DNA from: JADGGM01 sp035277485
Lineage (GTDB): Bacteria > Gemmatimonadota > Gemmatimonadetes > Gemmatimonadales > Gemmatimonadaceae
Assembly (NCBI GenBank): GCA_035277485.1
Contig: DATEKK010000185.1
Location: 1 to 39,724, forward strand
Direction: 5' to 3'
Length of the DNA: 39,724 nt
Position numbers and translations under genes: made by a program. A model generated the notes under the pieces. It was given only the letters and a program-made list of their open reading frames with translations. It was not told the DNA's origin and did no database searches. Shown in pieces: positions 8,177 through 17,081 of the stretch (its first letter is position 1; each line of letters opens with the position of its first letter).

Positions 8177-10018
8177 ATGCCTTCCGTCATCGACGTCGCA
8201 ACCGTCCAGTTCGCGCCCCGCAAAGGCGAATACGAAGCGAATCTCGCGCGCCTGGGCGAGCTGTTCGCGCAGCTGGACACGCTCGCTCCACGGCCGCAGG
8301 TGCTCCATCTGCCCGAGACTGCGCTCACCGGATATTTCCTCGAGGGCGGCGTGCGCGAGTTCGCCCTCACCGCGGGCACACAGGCCGCGGATCTGCAGCG
8401 CGTGTACCGTAACGCTGTACCGCAGGCAGCCGACCGGACGCTCGAGATCGTGCTCGGTTTTTACGAGGTCTGGAACAACACGCTCTACAACAGCGCGATG
8501 TGGGTGCGGGTAGGCGGCGCGGCGCCGCTCGTTCGGCACGTGCACCGCAAGAACTTTCTGCCCACGTACGGACTGTTCGACGAGGAGCGATTCGTCGAAC
8601 GGGGTCAGTCGTTCCGCGCATTCGACACGCCGTGGGGCCGCTGTGCCGTGCTCATCTGTGAGGATGCCTGGCACAGCCTCACCGGGACCTTGCTCGCGCT
8701 GGATGGCGCCCGCGCGATCTTCATCTGCTCGGCGGCGCCGGCGCGGGGACCGTGGCCCAGAGAAGACGGGGTGCCCGGACCGTCCAGCGTGGCGCGCTGG
8801 GAGCGGCTGGTGCGCGACATTGCCGAAGAGCACGGCGTGTTCGTGTCGTTCTCGAATCTTGCGTCGAGCGAGGCGGGCAAGTCGTTCCCCGGCGGAGCTT
8901 TGGTGGCCGGACCCAAGGGCGAAGTCCGCATGCGCGGGCCGCTGTGGACGGAAGCGATTTTGCCCATCGCTATGGATCTGGGCGACCTCACGCGCGCGCG
9001 CGCCGACATGCCGCTGTTGGCCGACCTGCGCACGGCAATGCCGCACTTGATCGACACGCTTGGCCGGATCCAGACCGGGCACGCGGAGGCACCGCAGTTC
9101 GACACGGACGGGTGTGAGGCGCGGACGATCCCGCCGGCGTCGGCCGGCACCGCGCGAGCGCGGTCGATGCCGGTCGTCGATGGCGGCATCGCCGCGGGCG
9201 GGACGCCGCCGCCGCTCGAGATCGACCCGGCGCTCACGGAAGAATGGCTCTCGGCGTTTCTGCGCGACGAGATCACGCGCCGCGGGTTCCACAAGGGCAT
9301 TGTCGCGATGTCGGGCGGCGTCGACTCATCGGTAACCGCGTACCTCGCGGCGCGCGCGTTAGGCCCGGACAACGTCATCGGGCTCCGGCTGCCGTACCGG
9401 GCGTCGAGCCCCGAGAGCCTGTCGCACGCGCAGCTCGTGATCGACGCGTTGGGCATCGAGGGCCGCACGCTGGACATCAGCGCGGCGGTGGACGGCTATC
9501 TGGCCAACGAGCCCGACGCGGACGGGACGCGGCGCGGGAACGTGATGGCGCGCGCGCGCATGATCGCGCTGTTCGACCTGTCGGCGAAGTACGCCGCGAT
9601 TCCGTTAGGCACCGGCAACAAGACCGAGCGCCTGCTCGGCTACTTCACCTGGCACGCCGACGACTCGCCGCCGCTCAATCCGTTAGGCGACCTGTACAAG
9701 ACACAGGTGTGGGCGCTGGCGCGTCACCTGGGCGTCCCCGGCGAGATCATCGACAAGCCGCCCACCGCCGACCTCGTGAGCGGCCAGACGGACGAGGGCG
9801 ACCTCGGGATCTCGTACGCCAAGGCCGACCTGATTCTGCAGTGGCTGCTGCACGGCTATACGCCGGCCGAGCTCGAGGCGCGCGGATTCGTGCGGGAGGA
9901 GGTGGAGCTGGTGCGGCGCCGGCTCGAGCGCACGCACTGGAAGCGGCGCATGCCGAGCGTCGCGATCATGAGCTCGACCGCGATCGGCGAGAGCTGGCTC
10001 AGGCCCGTCGACTACTGA
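8177..10018 (+). CDS. nadE: Glutamine-dependent NAD(+) synthetase
   Basis: Makes NAD+ from nicotinic acid adenine dinucleotide, ATP and glutamine, the last step of NAD synthesis. 613 residues in two parts. The N-terminal nitrilase-fold glutaminase has the triad Glu47 (LPETALTG), Lys125 (HRKNF) and Cys161 (LICEDAW). The C-terminal synthetase has the ATP PP-loop SGGVDSS (379-385) and the family motifs GTGNKTE and PPTADL. The presence of the glutaminase domain means glutamine rather than ammonia is the likely nitrogen donor. The ATG at 8177 gives the expected N-terminus (DVATVQF). The stop overlaps the end of the convergent cheX gene by 7 bases. Confidence 0.95.
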   Translation: MPSVIDVATVQFAPRKGEYEANLARLGELFAQLDTLAPRPQVLHLPETALTGYFLEGGVREFALTAGTQAADLQRVYRNAVPQAADRTLEIVLGFYEVWNNTLYNSAMWVRVGGAAPLVRHVHRKNFLPTYGLFDEERFVERGQSFRAFDTPWGRCAVLICEDAWHSLTGTLLALDGARAIFICSAAPARGPWPREDGVPGPSSVARWERLVRDIAEEHGVFVSFSNLASSEAGKSFPGGALVAGPKGEVRMRGPLWTEAILPIAMDLGDLTRARADMPLLADLRTAMPHLIDTLGRIQTGHAEAPQFDTDGCEARTIPPASAGTARARSMPVVDGGIAAGGTPPPLEIDPALTEEWLSAFLRDEITRRGFHKGIVAMSGGVDSSVTAYLAARALGPDNVIGLRLPYRASSPESLSHAQLVIDALGIEGRTLDISAAVDGYLANEPDADGTRRGNVMARARMIALFDLSAKYAAIPLGTGNKTERLLGYFTWHADDSPPLNPLGDLYKTQVWALARHLGVPGEIIDKPPTADLVSGQTDEGDLGISYAKADLILQWLLHGYTPAELEARGFVREEVELVRRRLERTHWKRRMPSVAIMSSTAIGESWLRPVDY

Positions 10019-10455
10019 CGGCGCTCGCCGGCCAGGTCGAGGAGGATGCGGGCGCGGCCCGTTTCCACCTCGAGCTCGATGTGCGACGCGCCGCGACTGA
10101 CGGCCGGCGCGCCGCGCGCCGGCGGCGCCAGCGTGAGGCGGACGTGCGTGCCGAGGATGTACGGCAGCGCGTTCCCGCAGATGACGTTGGCCATCTCGCC
10201 CAGCGCGTCCCACCGCCACGGCTCCGCGTCCTCGCCCTCGAGGCCGAGCATGTTCTCGGCGAGCGCGCGGAAGACGTCGTCGGAGACACACAGCGTGAGG
10301 CAGCCCGCGTGCGCACCATCGAAGGCGACGCTGACCGCGGCCGGCAGCGCGTCGAGCGCGCTCGGCGTATCGACGGCCGAGCCGACGTAGAGGAGGCCCA
10401 GTTCCTCGAACGCCAGCGTGGCGGCCACGCGCAGCGCGATCGAGTTATCGGTCAT
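10012..10455 (-). CDS. cheX: CheX/CheC-type chemotaxis phosphatase
   Basis: Probable CheY-P phosphatase of the CheC/CheX/FliY group, ending the signal from the che operon. 147 residues, with the characteristic Glu-x2-Asn pattern in GEMANVICGNALP (about residues 86-98), which is followed by a helix and beta strands. The single such motif and short length fit CheX better than CheC, which has two. It is the last gene of the operon. Its ATG (10455) lies inside the end of cheY (11-base overlap), so translation is probably coupled to that of its likely substrate. The CheX/CheC distinction is made by eye and is moderately sure. Confidence 0.75.
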   Translation of the reverse strand: MTDNSIALRVAATLAFEELGLLYVGSAVDTPSALDALPAAVSVAFDGAHAGCLTLCVSDDVFRALAENMLGLEGEDAEPWRWDALGEMANVICGNALPYILGTHVRLTLAPPARGAPAVSRGASHIELEVETGRARILLDLAGERRQ

Positions 10456-10864
10456 CGTCCGGCGTGTCGAGCACGCGGAGCACCGCGTCGCGCAGATCTT
10501 CGGGCGCGAAGGGCTTGTGCAGAAAGCCGTGGCCCATGTCGAGCACTTGCGACGCGCGCGCGTCGCTGCCGTCCGACGACACGACGATCACGCGCGGGCC
10601 GGTCGCCGACCGGCCGAGCCGAGCAAGCATGTCCAACCCGTTCAGGTGTGGCATGTTGATGTCGACCAGCGCGAGCGTCACGGGCTCGCGCTCGAGGATG
10701 CCGAGTCCGGCGAGGCCGTCGGCGGCTTCGTGGACGGTGCCTAACGGAAGACCCGCGAGCCGGAGCGTGCGGATGATCATGGCCCGCATCACCCGGCTGT
10801 CGTCGACCACGAGCACGGTCAGCGGGGCGCGCTGGGCTTCCGGCGCTTCGGCGCGATCGATCAT
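10445..10864 (-). CDS. cheY: CheY-like response regulator
   Basis: Single-domain receiver, probably the diffusible output of the CheA kinase encoded upstream. 139 residues: acidic pair Asp21-Asp22 in VVDDSR, phospho-acceptor Asp68 in LVDINMP, Ser in VVSSD, and Lys in LHKPF. There is no output domain. The ATG at 10864 is preceded by a GGGAGGG and overlaps the cheD stop as ATGA. An upstream in-frame extension to 10987 lies inside cheD and has no receiver features. Whether it acts on a flagellar motor or another target cannot be said, as no flagellar gene is in view. Confidence 0.9.
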   Translation of the reverse strand: MIDRAEAPEAQRAPLTVLVVDDSRVMRAMIIRTLRLAGLPLGTVHEAADGLAGLGILEREPVTLALVDINMPHLNGLDMLARLGRSATGPRVIVVSSDGSDARASQVLDMGHGFLHKPFAPEDLRDAVLRVLDTPDDDR

Positions 10865-11364
10865 AGCTCGCCCTCCCGCTCCGGGGATTTGAGCCAGACG
10901 CGCCCGGTGGCGACGTCCAGCGAGATGGTCCGCCACACCCGCGTGCCGCCCACGTCGTGCGCGTGAATGAGGACGCCGTTCTTCCACAGCAGCTTGCGCA
11001 GCATGATCAGGTTCCGTGTGCCGATCTGGAATCCGTCGGCGGCGGCGTCGCCCGCCGACGCGCCGCCGGCGACCGCCACCCGCAGCCGCGCCTTGGTCGC
11101 GCCTAACCGATAGCAGTCGCGGAACAGCGCGGGCACGCCGGTGTCGACGTACTCGAGGGGGCGCATGCGCGAGCGCGCGTGGTCATCGGCGGACGCCGGC
11201 AGCGGGACGTGCAGCAGTCCGCCCACCCGCGCCACCGGATCGAACACCGCCACGCCCAGGCAGCTGCCTAACGCATGAGCCACGAGCCGGTCCCCCGGTG
11301 TGTTGGATACGCACATGGCACCCACGCCGACGATGCGCTCGCCGGCCGTTCGCATCGCCGCCAT
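10861..11364 (-). CDS. cheD: Chemoreceptor glutamine deamidase CheD
   Basis: CheD deamidates specific Gln residues of chemoreceptors and, in Bacillus and Thermotoga, binds CheC. 167 residues, with the catalytic Cys in LGSCLGV and His in LLHVPLP, and the C-terminal FQIGTRN and VGGTRVWR blocks typical of the family. The ATG at 11364 follows the cheR stop directly; an in-frame ATG at 11355 has a better-placed AGGA and is a good alternative. Its end overlaps cheY by ATGA. The pairing of CheD with a CheX/CheC-type phosphatase in one operon fits the known adaptation feedback in other bacteria. Confidence 0.9.
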   Translation of the reverse strand: MAAMRTAGERIVGVGAMCVSNTPGDRLVAHALGSCLGVAVFDPVARVGGLLHVPLPASADDHARSRMRPLEYVDTGVPALFRDCYRLGATKARLRVAVAGGASAGDAAADGFQIGTRNLIMLRKLLWKNGVLIHAHDVGGTRVWRTISLDVATGRVWLKSPEREGEL

Positions 11365-11365
11365 C

Positions 11366-12247
11366 CTATCGCACGTACACGGCAGGCTGCACGTACCGGA
11401 ATCCGTGCGTCTGTGTTCCCAGGCTCTCGGAATGCCCAACGAACAGATGCCCGCCGGGCGCCAGCATGTGCCAGAATCGCTCGATCAGGCGGTGTCGCAC
11501 GCCGGCATCGAAGTAGATCATCACGTTGCGGCAGAAGATCGCGTCGAACGGGCCGCGCAACGGCCAGTCGCGGATGAGGTTGAGTCGCGCGAAGCGCACC
11601 ACGGCGCGCAGCTCGTCGCGCACCACGAACCTGTCGCCTAACGCCGAGACGTCGAGCATGCGGCGCCGCAGCGTGGCCGGGATCGCCGTGATCGCGCGCG
11701 CGCCGTACGTCGCCGCGCGGGCGCGCGCCAACACGCGCGACGAGACATCGGTGGCCAGGATGCGTGCGCCCGCGAAGCGGTCCGCCGGCAGATGGTCGCG
11801 CAAAAGCGCGGCGATCGTGAACGGCTCTTCGCCCGTCGAGCACCCGGCGCTCCAGACGCGCACCGGTCGTGTGCCGTGCGCCAGCGCAGGCAGCACTTTC
11901 GTCGTCAGAAAATCGAAGTGCGCCGGCTCGCGAAAGAACGCGGTCTGATTCGTGGTCAGCGCATCGACGAGCGCGCCGAGCTCGCTGAATTGCCGACGTG
12001 TCGCATCGGTTTCGACGCGATCGAGATACGCGGCGAAACTCGATGCGCCCGCATCGACGACGCGGCGGCCGAGTCGCGAGCGCACGAGCTCTTCCTTGCC
12101 CTCGCGCAAGCGGATGCCGCACGACTCGTACAAGAGCTCGCGCAGCCGGCGGAACTCGTGCGGTCGAAGCGGAGGGATGAGCGCCCACGACGCCGCCGTG
12201 ACGCCCGCGGCCGGCGCGTCAGAACTCCTCGAGAACGTCGTCATCAT
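11366..12247 (-). CDS. cheR: Chemoreceptor methyltransferase CheR
   Basis: Methylates glutamates of chemoreceptors using S-adenosylmethionine, for adaptation. 293 residues: N-terminal helical domain (about 30-95), then the SAM-binding domain with NQTAFFRE, SAGCSTGEEP (SAM loop), FCRNVMIYF and the C-terminal GHSESL. The start codons ATG-ATG (12247, 12244) lie within the end of the receptor gene, giving a 29-base overlap and probable translational coupling. No cheB methylesterase gene is found next to it or elsewhere in the window, so demethylation must be supplied elsewhere or be absent. Confidence 0.95.
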   Translation of the reverse strand: MMTTFSRSSDAPAAGVTAASWALIPPLRPHEFRRLRELLYESCGIRLREGKEELVRSRLGRRVVDAGASSFAAYLDRVETDATRRQFSELGALVDALTTNQTAFFREPAHFDFLTTKVLPALAHGTRPVRVWSAGCSTGEEPFTIAALLRDHLPADRFAGARILATDVSSRVLARARAATYGARAITAIPATLRRRMLDVSALGDRFVVRDELRAVVRFARLNLIRDWPLRGPFDAIFCRNVMIYFDAGVRHRLIERFWHMLAPGGHLFVGHSESLGTQTHGFRYVQPAVYVR

Positions 12248-14357
12248 CCCCGTCGAACGGATGCGGCGTTGCGTTAGGCGCGGGCGGCGTGGGCGTGCTC
12301 AGGATGTGGCGCGACCCGCCGCGTGGTGGGATGGGCCGGATGGGCGACGGACCCGCCGGCACGCCGCGGTGCGGCGTGCGGCGCGTCGCGCGCGTCGCAT
12401 TGTCGCGGCGCGGTGTGGCGGGCGCCGTGGCGAGCTGGAAGTGCCCAACCAGCGCCTCCATCTTCTCGGCCTGTCCCGACAATTCTTCCGCCGCGCTCGC
12501 GGATTCCTCCGCGTTCGCCGCGGTCTGCTGCGTGACCGCGTTCATCTGTTCGACGCCCGCGGCGATCTGCTCGATGCCCTGGCTCTGCTGCTCGGAGCCG
12601 GCCGCGATCTCCGCCATCGCCGCACTCACCTTGTTGACGTGCTCGGTGATGTCGCCGAAGCTCGCCATGACTTCGCGGTTGATGGTCGCGCCGCTCTCCG
12701 CATGTTTCACCGATTCCTCGATGAGCGACGCCGTGTTCTTCGCGGCTTCGGCGCTGCGCATGGCGAGGTTGCGCACTTCTTCCGCGACCACCGCGAACCC
12801 GCGACCCGCGTCGCCCGCACGCGCCGCTTCGACAGCGGCGTTGAGCGCGAGGAGATTCGTCTGGAACGCGATTTCGTCGATCGTTTTCACGATCCGCGCG
12901 GTCGCGGCCGCGGCGTTCGTAATGCGATCCGTTGCGTCCGCGAGACGCTGCATGCTGTGCGCGCCGCGCGTCGCGCTCTCGCGCGTGGCCTCGCTCAGCT
13001 TGCGCGCGTCGCGCGCGCTGAGCGCGTTCTGTCTCGTCATGGCGCCCATTTCCTGCAGGCTGCTCGACACTTCCTCGAGCGAGCTTGCCTGCTCCGCCGC
13101 GCCCTGCGCGAGGAGCTGGCTGCCCGCGCTCACCTGTCCCGCGCCGGCGGCGACCTGTTCGGCGGCCATCGCAACTTCGGCGAGCGCTTCGTCGAGTTGG
13201 CCGAGCGTTTTGTTCACGGCTTGCTTGATGCGCGCGTGCTCGCCGCGATATTCGCCGCGCATGCGTACGCGCAGGTCGCGCGCGGCCACGCGGTCGAGGA
13301 CTTCGGCCGCTTCGTGCACCGGCGCGATCACCGCGTCGAGCGTCTCATTGAAACCGGCGACGAGGTCGTGGAACGTACCGCGGAAGCGCGCCGCATCGCC
13401 GCGCCGCATGAGCTCGCCCAGCTTGGCGGCGTCGATGAGCGCACGCACTTCTCTCGTTAGGCCGGCGAGCGCTTCGACCATCTCCTGGAACGAGTGGCTG
13501 AGCACATCGTTGGGACCGCGCGGCGCGACCGCCACGGTAATGTCACCCTCGCCCAGGTGCCGCGCCACGGCGGCGAACTCGCGTTGGGCATCGATGATGC
13601 GCCGGAGGCCCTGCGCCAGCTCGCCCATCTCGTCGTGCGACGTGACCCACACCTCGACGTCCACCTGTCCCTTCGCGATCAGGTCCATCTTGGTCGACAG
13701 CTCGGACACCGGCCAGTTGACGCCGCGCTCGAGCACGAAGGCGGCCACCAGCGTGACGAGCACGGTCACGAGTGTACCCCAGAGGAGCGCGCGTCCGGCG
13801 TTTGCGTCGCGCGCCTCACCGGTCGCGCGCACGGTAGCGAGGACACTCTGCTCCTGCGCGATGCCGGTGGCGATGAGCCGCCGCAAGTCGTCGAGCTGCT
13901 TCTGTTCGCTGCCGCCATCGGCCACCGGGGCGGCAGAGGCGCGGTGCGTCCGGATCGCGGGGATCATGACATCATCGTGCAGCGAGGCGCCTAACCGCTC
14001 GAGCTGCTCCCACCGCGCATGCTGGGCGTTGTCGTCGGCCGACATCTTCTGCAGGGAGTCGACCTGGCGGCTGAACGTCTCCCAGCCCGCGTCGACGTCG
14101 CGCTGCGCCGCGTCGCCTTCCGCGAGCATCGCGCCGCGATAGCCCGCATCCATGGTGAGGAGTCCGGCCCGCGCATCCTGTGCGCCGTCGATCACGGCGA
14201 TCGCGTGCTGCGTGGCGGCGCGGTCGGCGGCGCCGGTGTTGATCGCGCGATCCATATAAACGCCCTGGGCGACGACCATCGCGAACACCGCGGCGAAGGC
14301 GACCGTCAGCTTCCAGCGCATGCGCAGATTGTAGAACCAGTTCATGGTCATGGCCAT
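12219..14357 (-). CDS. Methyl-accepting chemotaxis protein (chemoreceptor)
   Basis: Transmembrane receptor that controls the CheA/CheW complex. 712 residues: short N-terminus, first membrane helix (WKLTVAFAAVFAMVV), an all-helical periplasmic sensor of about 150 residues resembling a four-helix bundle, second membrane helix (LLWGTLVTVLVTLVAAFV), a HAMP region, and further HAMP-like helices. The cytoplasmic hairpin has the highly conserved tip with FQTNLLALNAAVEAARAG. The tail is Pro/Arg-rich, then acidic, ending VLEEF; this might tether CheR, although the usual NWETF-type Trp is missing. Start choice among ATGs at 14357, 14351 and 14345 is uncertain. It sits between cheW and cheR and is probably the main input of this operon. 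The ligand is unknown. Confidence 0.93.
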   Translation of the reverse strand: MAMTMNWFYNLRMRWKLTVAFAAVFAMVVAQGVYMDRAINTGAADRAATQHAIAVIDGAQDARAGLLTMDAGYRGAMLAEGDAAQRDVDAGWETFSRQVDSLQKMSADDNAQHARWEQLERLGASLHDDVMIPAIRTHRASAAPVADGGSEQKQLDDLRRLIATGIAQEQSVLATVRATGEARDANAGRALLWGTLVTVLVTLVAAFVLERGVNWPVSELSTKMDLIAKGQVDVEVWVTSHDEMGELAQGLRRIIDAQREFAAVARHLGEGDITVAVAPRGPNDVLSHSFQEMVEALAGLTREVRALIDAAKLGELMRRGDAARFRGTFHDLVAGFNETLDAVIAPVHEAAEVLDRVAARDLRVRMRGEYRGEHARIKQAVNKTLGQLDEALAEVAMAAEQVAAGAGQVSAGSQLLAQGAAEQASSLEEVSSSLQEMGAMTRQNALSARDARKLSEATRESATRGAHSMQRLADATDRITNAAAATARIVKTIDEIAFQTNLLALNAAVEAARAGDAGRGFAVVAEEVRNLAMRSAEAAKNTASLIEESVKHAESGATINREVMASFGDITEHVNKVSAAMAEIAAGSEQQSQGIEQIAAGVEQMNAVTQQTAANAEESASAAEELSGQAEKMEALVGHFQLATAPATPRRDNATRATRRTPHRGVPAGPSPIRPIPPRGGSRHILSTPTPPAPNATPHPFDGDDDDVLEEF

Positions 14358-14382
14358 CGTCCGGAGAGGGGCGGCTATTCGG

Positions 14383-14859
14383 TTAGGCAGCGGTCGGCGC
14401 GCCGCCATCGGGGCCGGCGGCGGCGAGGTCGCCGGCGTCGATGACGCGCGAGATGTCGAGGAGGAGACGCACGCGGGCGGCGGACTTGGCGATGCCGACG
14501 AGGTAGGTGGTGTGCGACCCGCCGCCTAACGGAGGCGGCGGCTCGATGTCGCCGGCCGCGATGTCGGCGACTTCGGACACGCGGTCGACGAGCAGCCCCA
14601 CGTGCGCGGCGTGCGCCACGACCACGATGATGCAGCTCGTCGGTCCGGGCTCGGCCGCGGGCAGATCGAACTTACGGCGCAGATCGAGAATCGAAATCAC
14701 GCGGCCGCGCAGATTGATCACACCGCGCACGAAGGGCGGCGTGCGCGGGATGCGCGTGATGGGCAGCACGCCGATGATCTCGTGCACGGCGAGAATCTCC
14801 ATGCCGTATTCTTCGGCGCCCAGGAAAAACGTGAGGTACTTGCCCGCGGCAGCGCTCAT
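14383..14859 (-). CDS. cheW: CheW coupling protein
   Basis: Adaptor linking chemoreceptors to the kinase CheA. 158 residues made of one CheW (SH3-like double barrel) domain: FLGAEEYGMEI, VHEIIGVLPITRIP, FVRGVINLRGRVISILDLR and GLLVDRVSEV are the usual conserved blocks. The ATG at 14859 overlaps the cheA stop as ATGA; a much longer open frame upstream is antisense-like sequence inside cheA and is not coding. The TAA stop lies inside a GTTAGGC motif on the plus strand (14382-14388). It is 25 bases upstream of the chemoreceptor start. Confidence 0.95.
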   Translation of the reverse strand: MSAAAGKYLTFFLGAEEYGMEILAVHEIIGVLPITRIPRTPPFVRGVINLRGRVISILDLRRKFDLPAAEPGPTSCIIVVVAHAAHVGLLVDRVSEVADIAAGDIEPPPPLGGGSHTTYLVGIAKSAARVRLLLDISRVIDAGDLAAAGPDGGAPTAA

Positions 14860-16976
14860 GCGACGGCCTGCGCGTTCGGCTGGGCGCGCCGCGCGAGATC
14901 GAGAATTTGCGGCACGTCGAGGATGAGACCCACGCGACCGTCGCCTAAAATCGCGGCGCCGGAAATGCCCGCGACGTCGCCGACGCCGGCCGTGACCGCT
15001 TTCGCCACCACCTGCTGCTGGCCGAGGATCGCATCCACGAGGAGCGCGCACCGGCGCTCGCCGGCGGCCACGACCATGAGCAGCGCCCGCGTGGGATCCT
15101 CGCTCGCGCCGATCACGTCGAGCAGCCGGTGCAGCCGGACTAACGGAAGCACCTCCTGACGGAGCCGCACCATTTCGGCGCGCCCGCCAACCGTGAAGAG
15201 CGCGCTGCGTTCGGGGCGAAAGCTCACGACGACGTTCGTCGTGGGTACGATGTAGCGCTCGGCGCCGACGCGCACGAGCATCCCGTCGGTGATCGCGAGC
15301 GTCAGCGGAACGCGCAGCGTAATGGTCGTGCCCCGGCCGGGCGCCGACTGGACATCCACGCGGCCGTGCAGCGCCTGGATGTTGCGCCGCACGACGTCCA
15401 TGCCGACGCCGCGACCCGAGACGTCGGTCACCTGCCGCGCGGTCGAGAGGCCGGGCGCGAAGATGAGGTCGAGCACGTCGGCGTCGCTCAGCACGTCGCC
15501 GGGGCGCACGAGGCCGCGCTCCTGCGCGCGCTCGAGGATCCGGTCGCGCTCGAGCCCGCGGCCGTCGTCGCTCAAGGCGACGACCACCTGGCCGTTCATC
15601 TGCGTGGCGCGTAGCGTTAGGCAACCGGCGGCCGGCTTGCCCTGTGCCTGGCGCGCGTCCGGCATCTCGATCCCGTGATCGATCGCGTTGCGCACCATGT
15701 GCATGAGCGGATCGGCGATCAGCTCCACCATGTTGCGGTCGAGCTCCGTCATCTCGCCTTCGACCCGGCACGCGACCTGCTTGCCGGCGCGTTGGGCGAG
15801 ATCGCGCGCCAGACGCACGAGCTTGTTGCACGTGGCGCGCAACGGCACCATGCGCAGGCCCATGCTCATGTCGTGCAGATCGCGCACGAGCTTGCCCGCG
15901 TGTGCGACTTTGCGCGCGAGCTCGGGATGATCCTGTCCCGACGCCGGATCCTGCGCGATCATCCAATGCGCGACGACCAATTCCCCGACGATGTCCACGA
16001 GCGCGTCGAGACGATCGAGCCGCACGCGCGCGCTGTGCGTGGCGCTCGTGTCGCGCGTCGCGGGCGCAGACGCGGCGCGCGGCCCCGGCTCCTCGGCGGC
16101 CGATGCGGCCGGCTCGGCATCGATGTCCTCGAGCTCGCGCAGCACCTCGACGAACCCCGCCGGATACGCGAGTGCCGCGCCATCCCGCGAGGCGGCGAGA
16201 TTCGTGACCGTGTCGCGCAGCGCGTCGAGCGCGCGGAGCGACAGTGAGGCCACGCGACCGGCGAATCCATCGCGCCGGCGGCGTTCGCCTAACAGCGACT
16301 CGCCATGGTGCGCCAGGGCCACGAGGCCGTCGAGCTTGAGGAAACCCGCCGTCCCCTTGATCGAGTGGAAGGCCCGCATCACCGTCTGCGCCGCGTCGCC
16401 GTTGTCCGGGTCCTGCTCGAGCAGGAGCAGCGCCGCTTCCGCGCTCTCGATGTACTCGCGCGCTTCGTCGCAGAAGTCGCCCAACAACGAGCCGTCGGTA
16501 TCGTTAGGCAGCGCGAGCGCGGGGAGCGAAGCGGCGCGCGCCACCACGGAACGCGGCCGGCGGTCGGTGAGCCCGATCAGATCCGACGTGCGGGGCTTGA
16601 GCGCCGCCGACGCGGGCAGGTTGCGCATGATCGCGATGGTCGCGCGCTCGGGTCCCTCGATCACCGACAACCGGTCGGGCGCCTTGGGCGATGCGAGGTA
16701 CGTGCGCACCGCGTCGAGCAACGCGCGCGCCGCCTGGTGCAGCGCCGGCTGCCGGTCGCCGCGATCCCGGTCCGGCCGCAGCGCTTCGGCCACCAGGCGC
16801 AGCGAAACGCACGCGCGCGCTTCTCGGGGAGGCACCTGATCGATGAGTCCCAGCACGTTCGTTCGGAGCGCACCACGTGTTTCGAGATCAGAGGCGCCCA
16901 GCCGGTCGATGGCGACGCTCACGTCGGAGAAACGGGCGAGAATGGCGCGGGATGTACGACGGGATGCGGAGGGCAC
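14856..16976 (-). CDS. cheA: Chemotaxis histidine kinase CheA
   Basis: Autophosphorylating kinase at the head of the che operon, passing phosphate to CheY. 706 residues. An N-terminal stretch of about 160 residues matches no domain I know. Then come the Hpt (P1) domain with phospho-acceptor His204 in RAFHSIKGTAGFL, a linker, the dimerisation helices, the ATP-binding domain (NAIDHGIE; DDGRGL; GRGVGMDVV) and the CheW-like P5 domain. There is no obvious CheY-binding P2 domain. The start is a GTG at 16976 without a clear ribosome site, so the true start may lie slightly downstream. It is divergent from a stand-alone response regulator at 17162, another possible phosphate target. Confidence 0.94.
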   Translation of the reverse strand: MPSASRRTSRAILARFSDVSVAIDRLGASDLETRGALRTNVLGLIDQVPPREARACVSLRLVAEALRPDRDRGDRQPALHQAARALLDAVRTYLASPKAPDRLSVIEGPERATIAIMRNLPASAALKPRTSDLIGLTDRRPRSVVARAASLPALALPNDTDGSLLGDFCDEAREYIESAEAALLLLEQDPDNGDAAQTVMRAFHSIKGTAGFLKLDGLVALAHHGESLLGERRRRDGFAGRVASLSLRALDALRDTVTNLAASRDGAALAYPAGFVEVLRELEDIDAEPAASAAEEPGPRAASAPATRDTSATHSARVRLDRLDALVDIVGELVVAHWMIAQDPASGQDHPELARKVAHAGKLVRDLHDMSMGLRMVPLRATCNKLVRLARDLAQRAGKQVACRVEGEMTELDRNMVELIADPLMHMVRNAIDHGIEMPDARQAQGKPAAGCLTLRATQMNGQVVVALSDDGRGLERDRILERAQERGLVRPGDVLSDADVLDLIFAPGLSTARQVTDVSGRGVGMDVVRRNIQALHGRVDVQSAPGRGTTITLRVPLTLAITDGMLVRVGAERYIVPTTNVVVSFRPERSALFTVGGRAEMVRLRQEVLPLVRLHRLLDVIGASEDPTRALLMVVAAGERRCALLVDAILGQQQVVAKAVTAGVGDVAGISGAAILGDGRVGLILDVPQILDLARRAQPNAQAVA

Positions 16977-17081
16977 GCGAACGGAACCGCGATGACGGGT
17001 GGCGAAGCACGACCGCCCTGGCGGAGCGGCGCGGGTTAAGCATATCGCTGATGCATGTCATCGACGCGCGCGAACTAAGGA

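Noticed and set aside
8018..9292. Long open frame extending the PBP gene upstream
   Set aside because: It is antisense to nadE, rich in Arg and Pro with no domain. The GTG at 8017 with GGAG and a normal membrane segment is a better start.
10445..10864. The operon receiver as CheB
   Set aside because: Only a receiver domain is present; no methylesterase domain or active-site motif follows.
14860..15966. Long open frame extending cheW upstream
   Set aside because: It overlaps cheA in another frame and is Arg/Ala-rich filler; CheW begins cleanly at 14859.
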